A DNA stretch of 64,000 nucleotides from assembly GCF_001424405.1 (NCBI RefSeq), contig NZ_LMPS01000006.1:496001-560000 (forward strand), in the 5' to 3' direction. A model generated the notes under the pieces. That model saw only the letters and a program-made list of their open reading frames with translations. It had not been told where the DNA came from and ran no database searches. The position numbers and the translations under genes are program-made. This stretch comes from Dyadobacter sp. Leaf189. GTDB taxonomy: Bacteria > Bacteroidota > Bacteroidia > Cytophagales > Spirosomataceae. Each line of letters begins with the position of its first letter. Within the stretch, counting starts at the first letter, position 1. Shown one piece after another: positions 34,031 to 43,841 of this stretch.

Positions 34031-34066
34031 AAAAAAGAGAGAGCCCGGCCGGGCTCTCTCTTTTTT
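34031..34066. terminator. Strong bidirectional intrinsic terminator
   Basis: A perfect palindrome runs from an A6 tract through GAGAGAGCCC, a GGCC centre and GGGCTCTCTC to a T6 tract. The stem is 16 bases per side. Because the A run and T run flank it symmetrically, it can end transcription in both directions: of the VWA gene (stop at 34029) on the plus strand and of the small lipoprotein gene (stop at 34065) on the minus strand, whose stop codon it overlaps. Confidence 0.92.
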
Positions 34067-34538
34067 ACTTTAAGGATTTGAACTTCAATGCGATTTTGGT
34101 GACGTTCGGGTAGTCGTAGGCGGTGCTCTGGGTTTTCATGATGAATGAACTTTCATCGACATCGCCCGGAGCGATTGTCCAGTCGCCGGGTGAAGGTGAC
34201 GCGCCGGGCAAGCCGACCGTGATCTTGTTTTCATTCAACTTCCATTGCAGCTTGAATGGTTTTGATTCCCCCTTGAATACGCCTTCAAAATTCCCGTCTC
34301 TACGGATTTCAACAATCTCCATGTAACGTTGAAAATCAATCCCACCGAATTGCTGCATCATTTTCCCATTCTCAAATGTAACTGCATCATTTACCCTGAT
34401 CTCATCTATTTTCCACTTCGGAGCAGCAGTAAGAAACTCAGCAGCTTCCTTTGAATCTCCGGCCGTGTTGTTGCAGGAAATCAGAAATGTAATCAGTGCA
34501 AAGAGCGTCAGCAAAGACGGAAAAACGGGATTTCTCAT
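34065..34538 (-). CDS. Small lipoprotein of unknown function
   Basis: A 157-residue protein started at the ATG at 34536-34538. The upstream TTG would add 16 residues before a normal lipoprotein signal. Residues about 1-25 form a signal peptide ending in a lipobox (LISC, Cys about 25), followed by NNTAGDS. The rest is a small beta-rich domain with WKIDEIRVNDAV near the start and IALKFKSLK at the end. This looks like the lipocalin-like or META/heat-resistant-type small barrels common in Bacteroidota lipoproteins, but I cannot name the family. It lies between the VWA gene terminator and the TreY-MalQ gene and begins only about 50 bases after the latter ends, so read-through is possible. Confidence 0.72.
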   Translation of the reverse strand: MRNPVFPSLLTLFALITFLISCNNTAGDSKEAAEFLTAAPKWKIDEIRVNDAVTFENGKMMQQFGGIDFQRYMEIVEIRRDGNFEGVFKGESKPFKLQWKLNENKITVGLPGASPSPGDWTIAPGDVDESSFIMKTQSTAYDYPNVTKIALKFKSLK

Positions 34539-34589
34539 TGATATAAAACAGGATTGGGCCCACAAAATAAAAGGTATGTGGGCCAAAAA

Positions 34590-37500
34590 CTAATCACGGT
34601 TGTACAATTGTGCCAGCTCGGCCAGGAACTGCTGGTCCTTTTCACCATACTGATCAGGCAGTAACCGCCACGCCCAGTTGTCCTCATTCGAACCCGGTAC
34701 GTTCATCTTCGCACTTTCATCCAGGTTGAGTACGTCCTGCATGGGCAGTATTGCAATCTTGGCAACAGATTGATAGATCAGCCGCGCCATTTCTGCGTAC
34801 GCATTCTCCTCGGTCACTTCCTTGCCGGTGTAGCGTTCCAGTCTTTCTTTCACACCTTCCTCAGCTGACTGCTTAAACCAGCCGCGCGTGGTATTGTTAT
34901 CGTGCGTACCGGTGTACGCAATGAAGTTGAATGCATAATTATGCGGGATATGGTCCGACTGCGGCATGTTTTCATCGAATGCAAATTGAAGTACCTTCAT
35001 CCCCGGCAATGAGAATTGATCGCGCAGCTTATACACCTCCGGCCCGATCTCGCCCAGATCCTCCGCGATAAAGGGCAGCTTACCCAGCGCAGACTGGATC
35101 TTTTCAAAAAACGCCGCATCGGGTCCAAGCTTCCATTTCCCGTTTACGGCAGTTTTCTCATCACCAGGTACTTCCCAATAATCAGCGAATGCGCGGAAAT
35201 GGTCTAGCCGGACAAGATCAAACAACTCCACATTCTTTTTCAAACGATCTATCCACCATTGGTAACCCTGCTTCTCAACAACCTCCCAGTTGAACACGGG
35301 CATTCCCCAAAGCTGACCATCGTCAGAAAAAGCATCCGGCGGCACACCAGCCACTCCGGTGATCTTACCCGATTTATCCACGCAAAACAGCTCTTTATTC
35401 GCCCAAACATCGGCAGAATCGTAGCTTACGTAAAATGGAATGTCACCCAGCAGCTTAATTTCCAGATTGTTGCAGTATTCGCGCAGGCTTTTCCATTGCT
35501 TGTCAAAAATGAACTGCTGCCATTTAACAAACTCAATAAGCTCCGACTGCGTACTTTCAATTTCCTTGATAGCAGCTTCGTCGCGCATCTTGAACTGGTC
35601 CTGCCATTCGTACCAGGGCGTACCGTCGTGCTGGGTTTTCAATACAATATAGGTCGCGAAATCCTGCAACCATTCTGCATTCTGTTCACAAAAATCATTG
35701 TAAGATTGCTGGTCACCGGCTTTGTCCTGCTCTTTATATGCCGCAAAAGCTTTTTCAAGAATTTCCGTCTTAATCCGGTTTGCTTCTTCATAATCCACTT
35801 TTTCTGACGCGTCCATATGGAAGTCGGCAAGACTTTCAGCATCAAGCAAACCTTCCTCCGCCAGCAGTTCCGGACTGATCAGCAACGGATTTCCCGCGCG
35901 GCTTGATACCGCACTGTAAGGCGAATTCGCCTGTGAAGGTTCAGTTGGATTGAGCGGCAATAACTGCCAGATACGCTGGTTGCTCTTGTTCAGAAAATCG
36001 GCAAATGCAAATGCCTCAGGACCCAGGTCGCCGATCCCGAAAGGAGAAGGAAGAGAGGTAATGTGCAGTAGAACACCAGCCTTACGCTCGTTATCTGGCT
36101 TTGACCCTTTGAGCAAACCAAATGGCAACTTACCAAACAGCTCCGATGGAACCAGTTTGCCTTGCCATTCCCCTTTTTGTTGTGTCAAAACATCCAGCCA
36201 TTCCGGTGCAAGTCCGTCAGGCAACACCACGCTGGTATCTTTCCAGTCTATCTCAAAAAAGGATGCTTGCTGTTCCTTGCAGAGCGCCGCAATGTGCATT
36301 GGAATCACTACCACGTAGTAATCCTTCTTGTGTTTCCGGGCAAAAGCCATTAAATGGTTTTTGTATTCACCCCTGGTTTTCAATGGAATGTAATGTCCCT
36401 CCGTAAAAATTTGGGCTTCATCCTTGCGCAAATGGAAGAGCTGCGCAGTAAGCCACAGCTTGATTTTCGCATTGTACCGTTCGTCCCATAGCTTTTCCAG
36501 GAGGCGGTCAGACTCGTAATTTTCCAGTTCGTTCAGCCATTTGGTACGCCTTTCAAAATCGGGCGCGCGACGATTGTCGGGATCGACCAGTGAAAAATCC
36601 CACAACTCGCAGCCCTGGTAAACGTCCGGGATACCCGGAAGCGTGAATTTGAGCAGTACCTGTGCCAGTGAATTGATCAGGCCATAATCTGCTATATCGC
36701 CCAAAAATCCCTGAAAATCTTTGTAAAAAGCGCTGTCGCTTTTCAGCAATGCAGCCGCGAAATCTTTTGCTTTCTGTTCATATTCCTCATCCGGCTCCGA
36801 CCATGAAGAGTTTACTTTTCCTTCCCGCAAAGCTTTTTGCAGGTACTCGGCCAGCCTGTTTGAAAAATCATCCTCGTCTTCACCGGGCATCGGATGCGCA
36901 CCGGTTATTGTTTGGTAAATCAGGTACTCGTCGTTTGCATCAGGACCTTTGCCTTCTTCTCTGAGATCAGCAGTCAGCTTACGCCATTGCTCTACCTTTT
37001 CAAGCCAGCCTTCGCCCAGGTCTGTCAGCACATTCAGTCTCGCACGCACATCTTCGCCGCGTTTTGTATCGTGGGTAGAAGTCGCATTCAATGCCAGCGG
37101 CCACTTTTGCTGGCGCTTGGTCATGTAGTGATGAAAATCCTTTACAGTCACGCCAAACCGGTCTGGAAAATCACCTACCTCATTATGTGCGATAAAGCGA
37201 TTGTTGGTATACATCAAGGTATCCTCCCCACCTTTCGCCATCAGGGGACCGGAAAACTGCATGCAACGCTGGTAGAATTCAAGTGCGCGGCCATTGTATT
37301 CTTCATCTTCCTGTCCACCAGGCGTTTCGATCATGCACTTTGCAAACAGCTCCGCTGGTTTGGCCAGATCCGGGTGGTATTCAAGTACCTCTTCAATGAT
37401 GGATTTCAATGCCGCATTTTCAGGTTCCGAAAGTGGCATCTGATTTCCGTAATACCGGTATACCGGACAATGCACCAGGAATTCGCCAATGAATTTTTTC

Positions 37501-38816
37501 AGGTTTCCTTTCCCGGTGGCTTCCAGTTCGGCGTTGGTTGCAAGTTCCAGCTCAATAAATAGCTGGTACAGGTTTTCAAGCTCGCCGCCCATGTGCCCGT
37601 ACAATATTTCCGACTTTTTGCTTAAAAGCTGATCATGAATTGGCTTGTCGGAAGCCACGAGCTTTTGATAGAATGCATCAAATGTTTTCTCCGCCTCCGG
37701 ATTTGACAGGAGGTTATTGATCATCGCAAGAAACTCGTAGCCCGTCGTTCCCTGAATAGGCCAGTTTTCCGGCAGATCTTCCTCTTTTTCAAGGATTTTT
37801 TCAGCAATAATATAAGTATCCTCTCCTACCGCATTCCTTAGTTTATCAAGGTATAAATCGGGATCAAACAGCCCGTCGATGTGGTCGATGCGCAATCCCT
37901 GGAACACGCCTTCTTTTACAAGCTCTTTGGTCAGTCTGTGGTATTCGTCAAAAACCTCGTCGTTCTGCATGTTAAGGCAGATCAGCCCGTTTACCGTAAA
38001 AAAGCGGCGGAAATTGATCTGCTCCTCTGTTTTCTGCCAGTGGCAAAGCACGTAAGTCTGCAAATCGGCTACTTCTGTTAACAGCTCTTTGCTCGCATTG
38101 AAATGCGCCAGGGTCTCGTCAATGTACTTTTTGATCTGCTCATTTTTGTATAAAGACGCAAGCTGTAACATCAGCTCGTTCCATCTTTCCGAAAACACAT
38201 TCGGATCTTCTACTTCATGGATTTCTTTCAGCTGCGACACAAACTGCTGCACCGATTGCGGCTGATCATTTTCTGCCACGGAAAGAATGCGCTGGTAAGA
38301 TCTCAGGTTGAGCGGGAAAGCGCCGCCCGAAAATTCAAGCATCAGCCTGTTATTGGTATAAACCAGCTGTAATTCTCCGCTTTCTATTACTTCTGCAAGA
38401 TCGTTTGCCAAAAAAGGCACCATTATCCTGCCTTTGAAGAGTCGGTTATTCCAGGCAATGTCGAAGAAAGATGCGTAGCGTGACTGCGTTCCCTTTTCGA
38501 GCACGTCCATCAGCCACGGATTATCGGAATGGAACGCCATGTGATTGGGAACAATGTCCTGCAACCAGCCGATATTTCCTTCATGAAGCTTGCTGCTGAT
38601 CTCTTTCAGCTGTTCCAGCGTACCCAGCTCGGGATCGATATCGGCGGGATTCACCCCGTCGTATCCATGTGTACTTCCCGGTGTAGATTCCAGGATAGGC
38701 GAAGCATATATAGTACCAACGCCCAGTTTCCGGAAATAGGGAATCAGTTTTTCGAAGTCTTTAAATGTAAATGTATTATTGAACTGTATGCGATAAGTAG
38801 ATGCAGGATGATTCAT
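34590..38816 (-). CDS. treY-malQ: Fused maltooligosyltrehalose synthase and 4-alpha-glucanotransferase
   Basis: A 1408-residue protein with two complete enzymes. Residues about 1-890 are TreY (GH13), which converts the reducing end of maltodextrin to a trehalose unit. Its start is STYRIQFNNTFTFKDFEKL; catalytic residues are Asp in LRIDHIDGL (about 307), Glu in YIIAEKIL (about 334) and Asp in STHDTKRGED (about 581). Residues about 905-1408 are a MalQ-type amylomaltase (GH77): LLHITSLPSPFGIGDLG, Asp in LVRLDHFRAF (about 1203), Glu in FIAEDLGEIG (about 1248) and Asp in YTGTHDNNTTRGW (about 1303). Each part is close to the normal length of the single enzyme. TreY usually works with TreZ, which is not in this window. 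MalQ could remake maltodextrins of suitable length for TreY. Confidence 0.93.
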   Translation of the reverse strand: MNHPASTYRIQFNNTFTFKDFEKLIPYFRKLGVGTIYASPILESTPGSTHGYDGVNPADIDPELGTLEQLKEISSKLHEGNIGWLQDIVPNHMAFHSDNPWLMDVLEKGTQSRYASFFDIAWNNRLFKGRIMVPFLANDLAEVIESGELQLVYTNNRLMLEFSGGAFPLNLRSYQRILSVAENDQPQSVQQFVSQLKEIHEVEDPNVFSERWNELMLQLASLYKNEQIKKYIDETLAHFNASKELLTEVADLQTYVLCHWQKTEEQINFRRFFTVNGLICLNMQNDEVFDEYHRLTKELVKEGVFQGLRIDHIDGLFDPDLYLDKLRNAVGEDTYIIAEKILEKEEDLPENWPIQGTTGYEFLAMINNLLSNPEAEKTFDAFYQKLVASDKPIHDQLLSKKSEILYGHMGGELENLYQLFIELELATNAELEATGKGNLKKFIGEFLVHCPVYRYYGNQMPLSEPENAALKSIIEEVLEYHPDLAKPAELFAKCMIETPGGQEDEEYNGRALEFYQRCMQFSGPLMAKGGEDTLMYTNNRFIAHNEVGDFPDRFGVTVKDFHHYMTKRQQKWPLALNATSTHDTKRGEDVRARLNVLTDLGEGWLEKVEQWRKLTADLREEGKGPDANDEYLIYQTITGAHPMPGEDEDDFSNRLAEYLQKALREGKVNSSWSEPDEEYEQKAKDFAAALLKSDSAFYKDFQGFLGDIADYGLINSLAQVLLKFTLPGIPDVYQGCELWDFSLVDPDNRRAPDFERRTKWLNELENYESDRLLEKLWDERYNAKIKLWLTAQLFHLRKDEAQIFTEGHYIPLKTRGEYKNHLMAFARKHKKDYYVVVIPMHIAALCKEQQASFFEIDWKDTSVVLPDGLAPEWLDVLTQQKGEWQGKLVPSELFGKLPFGLLKGSKPDNERKAGVLLHITSLPSPFGIGDLGPEAFAFADFLNKSNQRIWQLLPLNPTEPSQANSPYSAVSSRAGNPLLISPELLAEEGLLDAESLADFHMDASEKVDYEEANRIKTEILEKAFAAYKEQDKAGDQQSYNDFCEQNAEWLQDFATYIVLKTQHDGTPWYEWQDQFKMRDEAAIKEIESTQSELIEFVKWQQFIFDKQWKSLREYCNNLEIKLLGDIPFYVSYDSADVWANKELFCVDKSGKITGVAGVPPDAFSDDGQLWGMPVFNWEVVEKQGYQWWIDRLKKNVELFDLVRLDHFRAFADYWEVPGDEKTAVNGKWKLGPDAAFFEKIQSALGKLPFIAEDLGEIGPEVYKLRDQFSLPGMKVLQFAFDENMPQSDHIPHNYAFNFIAYTGTHDNNTTRGWFKQSAEEGVKERLERYTGKEVTEENAYAEMARLIYQSVAKIAILPMQDVLNLDESAKMNVPGSNEDNWAWRLLPDQYGEKDQQFLAELAQLYNRD

Positions 38817-38884
38817 AAAATGCTGTTTTGGATCTGACCCTGCCCTTTAAATATTATGCCAGACAGTTTCAGCGCAGCATTGAA

Positions 38885-39262
38885 TCACGCTTGCAGCAGC
38901 GACCTCAATAAAACAAGGTCCAGCGGCTTGGGTAGCAGCCTGATGATAAATGGATTGCTCTCGGCCTCTGCGAAATCGTTCGGGTCGACGGTGGAAGAAA
39001 TCATGAAGAGCCTGATGCGGTTTCTGACTCCGGCAGGAAGCAGGCCGTAATGTTCGGCAAACTGGAACCCGTTCAGACCGGGCATTTGCAGATCGAGCAA
39101 TATCACAGTCTCCGGCATTTCATGACTCTGCTGCACGAGGTACTCTTCCGCCAGCTCAGCCGAGCTGAATGTAAGCACACTGGAAGCCAACCCGCTTTTC
39201 AGCAGTAGCTTCTCCTGTGTGAACAGGTCGAATACGCTATCATCAATTATTATGAATTCCAT
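38885..39262 (-). CDS. Single-domain response regulator (receiver only)
   Basis: A 125-residue receiver domain started at the ATG at 39260-39262; a longer frame upstream adds 18 residues with no match to the fold. Features: acidic pair at residues 7-8 (IIIDDS), phosphoacceptor Asp57 in ILLDLQMPG, Ser/Ser in FMISST and Lys in LLPKPL. No output domain follows. It is transcribed toward the TreY-MalQ gene (68 bases away) and divergent from the hybrid kinase at 39457, so it probably belongs to that signalling system. Confidence 0.85.
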   Translation of the reverse strand: MEFIIIDDSVFDLFTQEKLLLKSGLASSVLTFSSAELAEEYLVQQSHEMPETVILLDLQMPGLNGFQFAEHYGLLPAGVRNRIRLFMISSTVDPNDFAEAESNPFIIRLLPKPLDLVLLRSLLQA

Positions 39263-39456
39263 GCATGCAGGGAAATTGGGGTCATAACAAAACCTTCTGC
39301 CAGACGTAAAGAACAATAAATGTAGAAAAATAAATTTTTGTTTTACATTTAAGTGTAATTGTAGAATTAGTTAACAAAAGGAGACCGATGTACAATTTCT
39401 AACGCCTATCCCTCCCCTGAAATGTCTGACTAATACTAATTAGGTGCTGATTGCTA

Positions 39457-42400
39457 ATGAAAATACCTCTGCTGCTTTGTTTTATACTCACGTTTGCATT
39501 TTCCGATTCCAGCGCCCAAGCCAGAAATCGTCCTTTTCGCCACCTTACGACCAATCTGGGCCTCTCTCAGAATAATGTGAACTGCATTGTCATGGACAAG
39601 CGCGGTTTCATGTGGTTTGGCACCCAGGACGGACTGAATATGTACGACGGATACCGGTTTACGGTTTACCGTCACGACCCGCAAAATCCTAAAAGTATCC
39701 CCCACAGCTACATTACGGCATTATTCGAGGATAATAAAGGAAAGTTGTGGATCGGGACGAATGATGGCGGGCTGAGCATTTACAATTACCAGCTGGACAG
39801 TTTCACCAATTTTAGTCACGACCCCGGGAATGCAGGAAGCCTGGCGAACAACAAAGTCACCTCCATTGCACAGGACCCGTCGGGCCGCATCTGGATAGGG
39901 ACCGCTGACGGGCTGAGTTTTTACGATTCTGTAAAAAAGCGCTTCTCGCATTACAGACACAAACCTACGGATCCGAATTCGATCAGCCAGAGTTACGTAA
40001 GAAGTGTGCTTGCCGACAGTGAAGGAATGGTATGGGCTGGAACATTGTCGGGCGGATTAAACAAACTCGACCCTAAAACCGGCAAGTTTACGCATTACCG
40101 ACACAATCCTGCGGACAAAACCTCACTGGGTCCGGGTGAGATCAACAGCATTTATGAAGACAGAAATCAATATCTCTGGATCGCTACGGAAGGCGGCGGG
40201 CTGAATATGCTCGACCGGCTGAACGGGACTTTCAAGAAGTTCCGCAATGATCCGGCGAGGCCTGAGAGCATTTCACATAATGATATTCTGTCTTTTGAAG
40301 AAGATAAAGCCGGCCGACTCTGGATAGGCACGCGGAACGGGGGTATCAACATTCTCGAAAAAGACGGAACCTTCACAAAATATGCATTCAGCAAAGCCAA
40401 TGCAGAAGGTATCAATAATGGATCGATCTACTCGATGTTTTGTGATAAAAACGGCACGATGTGGGTGGGTACTTTCAGCGGAGGTGTGAATATCCTGGAT
40501 CATGAACCGCTTAAATTCAGCAGGTTCAGAGGCAGCGCGGCGGTACAGCAGGGTTTGAACAACGACAATGTACTTTCTCTTGCCGAAGACCTGACCGGAC
40601 AAATGTGGCTGGGTACCGACGGCGGCGGGGTCAACGTAATGGCCCCCGAAACGGGCAGCTTCAAACATTATATGCACGTGCCTGGAAACAATGCATCCGT
40701 TGCCAGCAACTTTATCACCTCCGTGATCCGGGACCAGGAAGGAAAGATCTGGATCGGGAATTACAAAGGCGGATTAAGCTTCTTTGACAAAACCACCGGG
40801 AAGTTTGTCAATCTGAATAATAACCGCAGCCTCAAACCGATTACCGCGAATATTTACGCCATGGTCGACGACCGCAAAGGGCACATCTGGATCGGGAGCT
40901 CCGCCGGACTGCTGCGGTTCAGCAAAGCCGACTACTCTTACATTACCTTCAAAAATGACCCGCGCAATCCTGAAACGATCAGTAATGACGTGGTACCTTC
41001 TGTGTATATGGACAAAGCAGGTCGGCTTTGGCTGGGGACGGAAGGAGGAGGATTGAACCTCTACAATGAAAAAACAAACACCTTTTCACGTTTTGTACAT
41101 AACCCGAAAAACCGCAAGACAATCAGCAACAACCTCGTTAACTGTACGCTGGAAGACAGTAAGGGAAATTTGTGGGTCGGTACCAACGGGGGGTTGAATT
41201 CTTTAAATACAAAAACGAAGGTCTTTACCTCATTCACCCAGCGCGACGGGCTTCCCAGCGACCTGATCTGGGGGATTTTGGAAGATACGCACGGAATGTT
41301 GTGGATCAGCAGCAATAACGGTTTGTCAAGATTTGATCCTGCTACCAAAAGTGTCCGCAACTTCGATATCAGCGATGGCTTGCAGGGAACCTCCTTCAAC
41401 AGGATGGCGAGCTATCAGGATAAAACCGGGAAGATGTATTTTGGCGGGCAAACGGGACTTAATATCTTCCATCCTGACAGCATTCGTTACAATAAATTCA
41501 TCCCGCCGATCTATGTTACAGATTTTCAGATCTTCAATCAGTCGGTGAATGTAGGCGATGGTTCGGTGCTGTCAAGGCACATTACCCAGACGCGGGACAT
41601 TACCGTTTCTCATGAAGACCTGATGCTTTCGTTCGAGTTTTCGGCGCTGAATTACACATTACCCCGCAAAAACAAATACGCCTACAAGCTGGAAGGGTTT
41701 GACAAAGACTGGATCTTCTCCAATACGACAAGAAAAGCGACTTATACCAACCTTGACCCCGGCGATTACCTGTTCCACGTCAAAGCTTCCAACAATGACG
41801 GTGTCTGGAATGAAACGGGTACATCGATCCGGCTGCACATTATCCCGCCTTTCTGGCAAACGTGGTGGTTCCGGATTTTGGGCTTGCTTGTTGCTGCGGC
41901 GTGCATTTACCTGCTTTATCAAGCAAGGGTAAAGGTTATAAAGAACCAGAAGCAGGTTTTGCAGCGTAAGGTATTTCAGCGTACCAAAGAAGTTGTGCGG
42001 CAGAAACAGGTACTGGAAGAGCAAGCTGCTAATTTACACCAGCTCAATGAGGATTTGCAGCAGAAGAACATTCACGAACTGCAGGCAAGAAAAGAAGCAG
42101 AAAAAGCGAATCAGGCAAAAAGTGTCTTTCTGGCCACAATGAGCCACGAAATCCGCACGCCGATGAACGGGATTCTGGGAATGGCGGTGCTGCTTTCGCA
42201 AACCGAGATGACGGAAGAGCAGTCTGAATATACCCAGACGATCATCAGTTGCGGCGATGGCTTGTTAACCGTGATCAACGACATTCTGGACTTTTCGAAA
42301 ATTGAGTCGGGCAATATGGAGCTCGAACATAAATCCTTTGACCTGCACGAATGCATTGAAGAGGTACTTGGAATTTTCGCCGGGAAAACGGCTGATCTCG

Positions 42401-43668
42401 GCCTGGACCTGGTGTACCAGATTGATCCTGATATCCCTTCCCAGATTATCGGGGACAACCTCAGGTTGAGGCAAATCCTGATCAATCTGGTCAGCAATGC
42501 TGTGAAATTCACGCACAAAGGGGAAATTCTCGTGAATGTAACGCGGGAAAGCCCGGCGCAGCAAACTCCCGAATTCAAACTAAAATTCCAGGTGCGGGAT
42601 ACCGGGATCGGTATTGAACATGAAAAGCTCGATTTGCTCTTCAAAGCATTCTCGCAGGTGGATTCGTCACATAGCCGCAAGTATGGCGGTACCGGTCTCG
42701 GCCTGGTAATCAGCCAGCGGTTGACTGAATTAATGGGCGGTGAAATTTATGCAGAAAGTGAACCCGGGAAAGGCACAAGCTTCTTTTTCACTATCAAAAC
42801 TACGGCCGGACTAGATACCGGCGAGCTTTCAGAAGCAACAGACGGAAGCGAAAATGCGGGCAAACAGGTGTTGGTTGTTGACGATAACAAAACCAATTTG
42901 CGCATCATCGAAGCGCAGCTTAAATACTGGAAACTGGTACCTGTGCTGGCATCATCGGGGCAGGAGGCGCTTTCAATGCTGAATGCCGAACACAAAATAG
43001 ACCTGGTAATTACCGACCGGAACATGCCTGGTATGACCGGCGTAGAGCTTGCCCAGCAGATCAGGGGCAGGTATCCCGAGTTGCCGATCGTGCTGCTTAC
43101 CTCAATGGGCGATGAGACACGCAAGAACTATCCCGGCATATTCTCTTCTGTTTTGACCAAACCGGTGAAACACCAGAAGCTTGGGGAAGTGGTCAGGAAA
43201 CAGCTTTCCAGACAGGTTACTACCTCTGACTCCAAAGCAACTGCGCAAAATGTGCTAGCAACGAGCTTCGCTGCCGAATACCCCCTCACGATCCTCATGG
43301 CGGAAGATAATGCGATCAATGAAAAGTTGTTTGTGACTGTGCTTTCCAAGCTCGGCTATAAGCCCGTAGTGACCAGAAACGGAAAAGAAGCTACTGTGGA
43401 AGCTGCAAAAAATGCTTACGATCTCATTTTCATGGACATCCAGATGCCGGAAATGGATGGGCTGCAAGCGACGGGCATTATCCGCAGGCAACCGGGCCCG
43501 CAACCTTACATTATTGCGATGACCGCGAACGCGATGCAGGAAGACAGACAGATCTGTCTTTCGGCCGGAATGGATGATTATATAGCCAAGCCGTTGCGAT
43601 ATGAGGAAATAAAATCTGCATTACAGCGCGTTTACCAGCAGCGCTACACGGTCTCCGACCTCAACTGA
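39457..43668 (+). CDS. Hybrid histidine kinase with propeller sensor and two receivers
   Basis: A 1403-residue membrane sensor started at the ATG at 39457. A signal peptide (about 1-22) precedes about a dozen two-component regulator propeller repeats (motif LWIGTxxGGLN) up to about residue 690, then a Y_Y_Y domain and one membrane helix (about 802-822). In the cytosol lie a coiled coil, HisKA ([11 protein letters not shown], His about 897), a HATPase, and two receivers with phosphoacceptors in VITDRNMPG (about 1185) and IFMDIQMPE (about 1326). It lacks the AraC helix-turn-helix often found at the end of such Bacteroidota sensors, so output must go through an Hpt or another receiver. Position suggests it senses a glycan and serves the glucan genes on both sides. 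Confidence 0.92.
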   Translation: MKIPLLLCFILTFAFSDSSAQARNRPFRHLTTNLGLSQNNVNCIVMDKRGFMWFGTQDGLNMYDGYRFTVYRHDPQNPKSIPHSYITALFEDNKGKLWIGTNDGGLSIYNYQLDSFTNFSHDPGNAGSLANNKVTSIAQDPSGRIWIGTADGLSFYDSVKKRFSHYRHKPTDPNSISQSYVRSVLADSEGMVWAGTLSGGLNKLDPKTGKFTHYRHNPADKTSLGPGEINSIYEDRNQYLWIATEGGGLNMLDRLNGTFKKFRNDPARPESISHNDILSFEEDKAGRLWIGTRNGGINILEKDGTFTKYAFSKANAEGINNGSIYSMFCDKNGTMWVGTFSGGVNILDHEPLKFSRFRGSAAVQQGLNNDNVLSLAEDLTGQMWLGTDGGGVNVMAPETGSFKHYMHVPGNNASVASNFITSVIRDQEGKIWIGNYKGGLSFFDKTTGKFVNLNNNRSLKPITANIYAMVDDRKGHIWIGSSAGLLRFSKADYSYITFKNDPRNPETISNDVVPSVYMDKAGRLWLGTEGGGLNLYNEKTNTFSRFVHNPKNRKTISNNLVNCTLEDSKGNLWVGTNGGLNSLNTKTKVFTSFTQRDGLPSDLIWGILEDTHGMLWISSNNGLSRFDPATKSVRNFDISDGLQGTSFNRMASYQDKTGKMYFGGQTGLNIFHPDSIRYNKFIPPIYVTDFQIFNQSVNVGDGSVLSRHITQTRDITVSHEDLMLSFEFSALNYTLPRKNKYAYKLEGFDKDWIFSNTTRKATYTNLDPGDYLFHVKASNNDGVWNETGTSIRLHIIPPFWQTWWFRILGLLVAAACIYLLYQARVKVIKNQKQVLQRKVFQRTKEVVRQKQVLEEQAANLHQLNEDLQQKNIHELQARKEAEKANQAKSVFLATMSHEIRTPMNGILGMAVLLSQTEMTEEQSEYTQTIISCGDGLLTVINDILDFSKIESGNMELEHKSFDLHECIEEVLGIFAGKTADLGLDLVYQIDPDIPSQIIGDNLRLRQILINLVSNAVKFTHKGEILVNVTRESPAQQTPEFKLKFQVRDTGIGIEHEKLDLLFKAFSQVDSSHSRKYGGTGLGLVISQRLTELMGGEIYAESEPGKGTSFFFTIKTTAGLDTGELSEATDGSENAGKQVLVVDDNKTNLRIIEAQLKYWKLVPVLASSGQEALSMLNAEHKIDLVITDRNMPGMTGVELAQQIRGRYPELPIVLLTSMGDETRKNYPGIFSSVLTKPVKHQKLGEVVRKQLSRQVTTSDSKATAQNVLATSFAAEYPLTILMAEDNAINEKLFVTVLSKLGYKPVVTRNGKEATVEAAKNAYDLIFMDIQMPEMDGLQATGIIRRQPGPQPYIIAMTANAMQEDRQICLSAGMDDYIAKPLRYEEIKSALQRVYQQRYTVSDLN

Positions 43669-43712
43669 TCTATTTAACCGATAAGCAGGTTAAAAGTTTC
43701 ATTTTCAAAATG

Positions 43713-43748
43713 GTATACGTACACAATGTCCGTCAAACGTATACTTTT
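43713..43748 (+). terminator. Possible terminator after the hybrid kinase
   Basis: An 8-base perfect inverted repeat (GTATACGT at 43713-43720, ACGTATAC at 43737-43744) with a 16-base loop is followed at once by TTTT. It lies 44 bases after the kinase stop codon. It may end that transcript and separate it from the GlgE operon, whose first gene starts about 100 bases downstream. The T run is short, so a dyad operator is an alternative. Confidence 0.5.
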
Positions 43749-43841
43749 GCCTGGATGGGTTTGTAAAAAACCATTTCTGCAGGCATGATTTTGATTGCTT
43801 GATAGTCCATTCAGCAAAATGAGAAACTAAAAATAAGATCG

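Noticed and set aside
35259-37562. Plus-strand frames of up to 222 residues opposite TreY-MalQ
   Set aside because: The minus strand carries intact catalytic motifs throughout; these are antisense shadows.
39560-41500. Repeated DNA in the hybrid kinase gene taken as a tandem or CRISPR-like repeat
   Set aside because: The repeats are the protein-level propeller motifs (LWIGTxxGG), diverged at the base level and fully coding.
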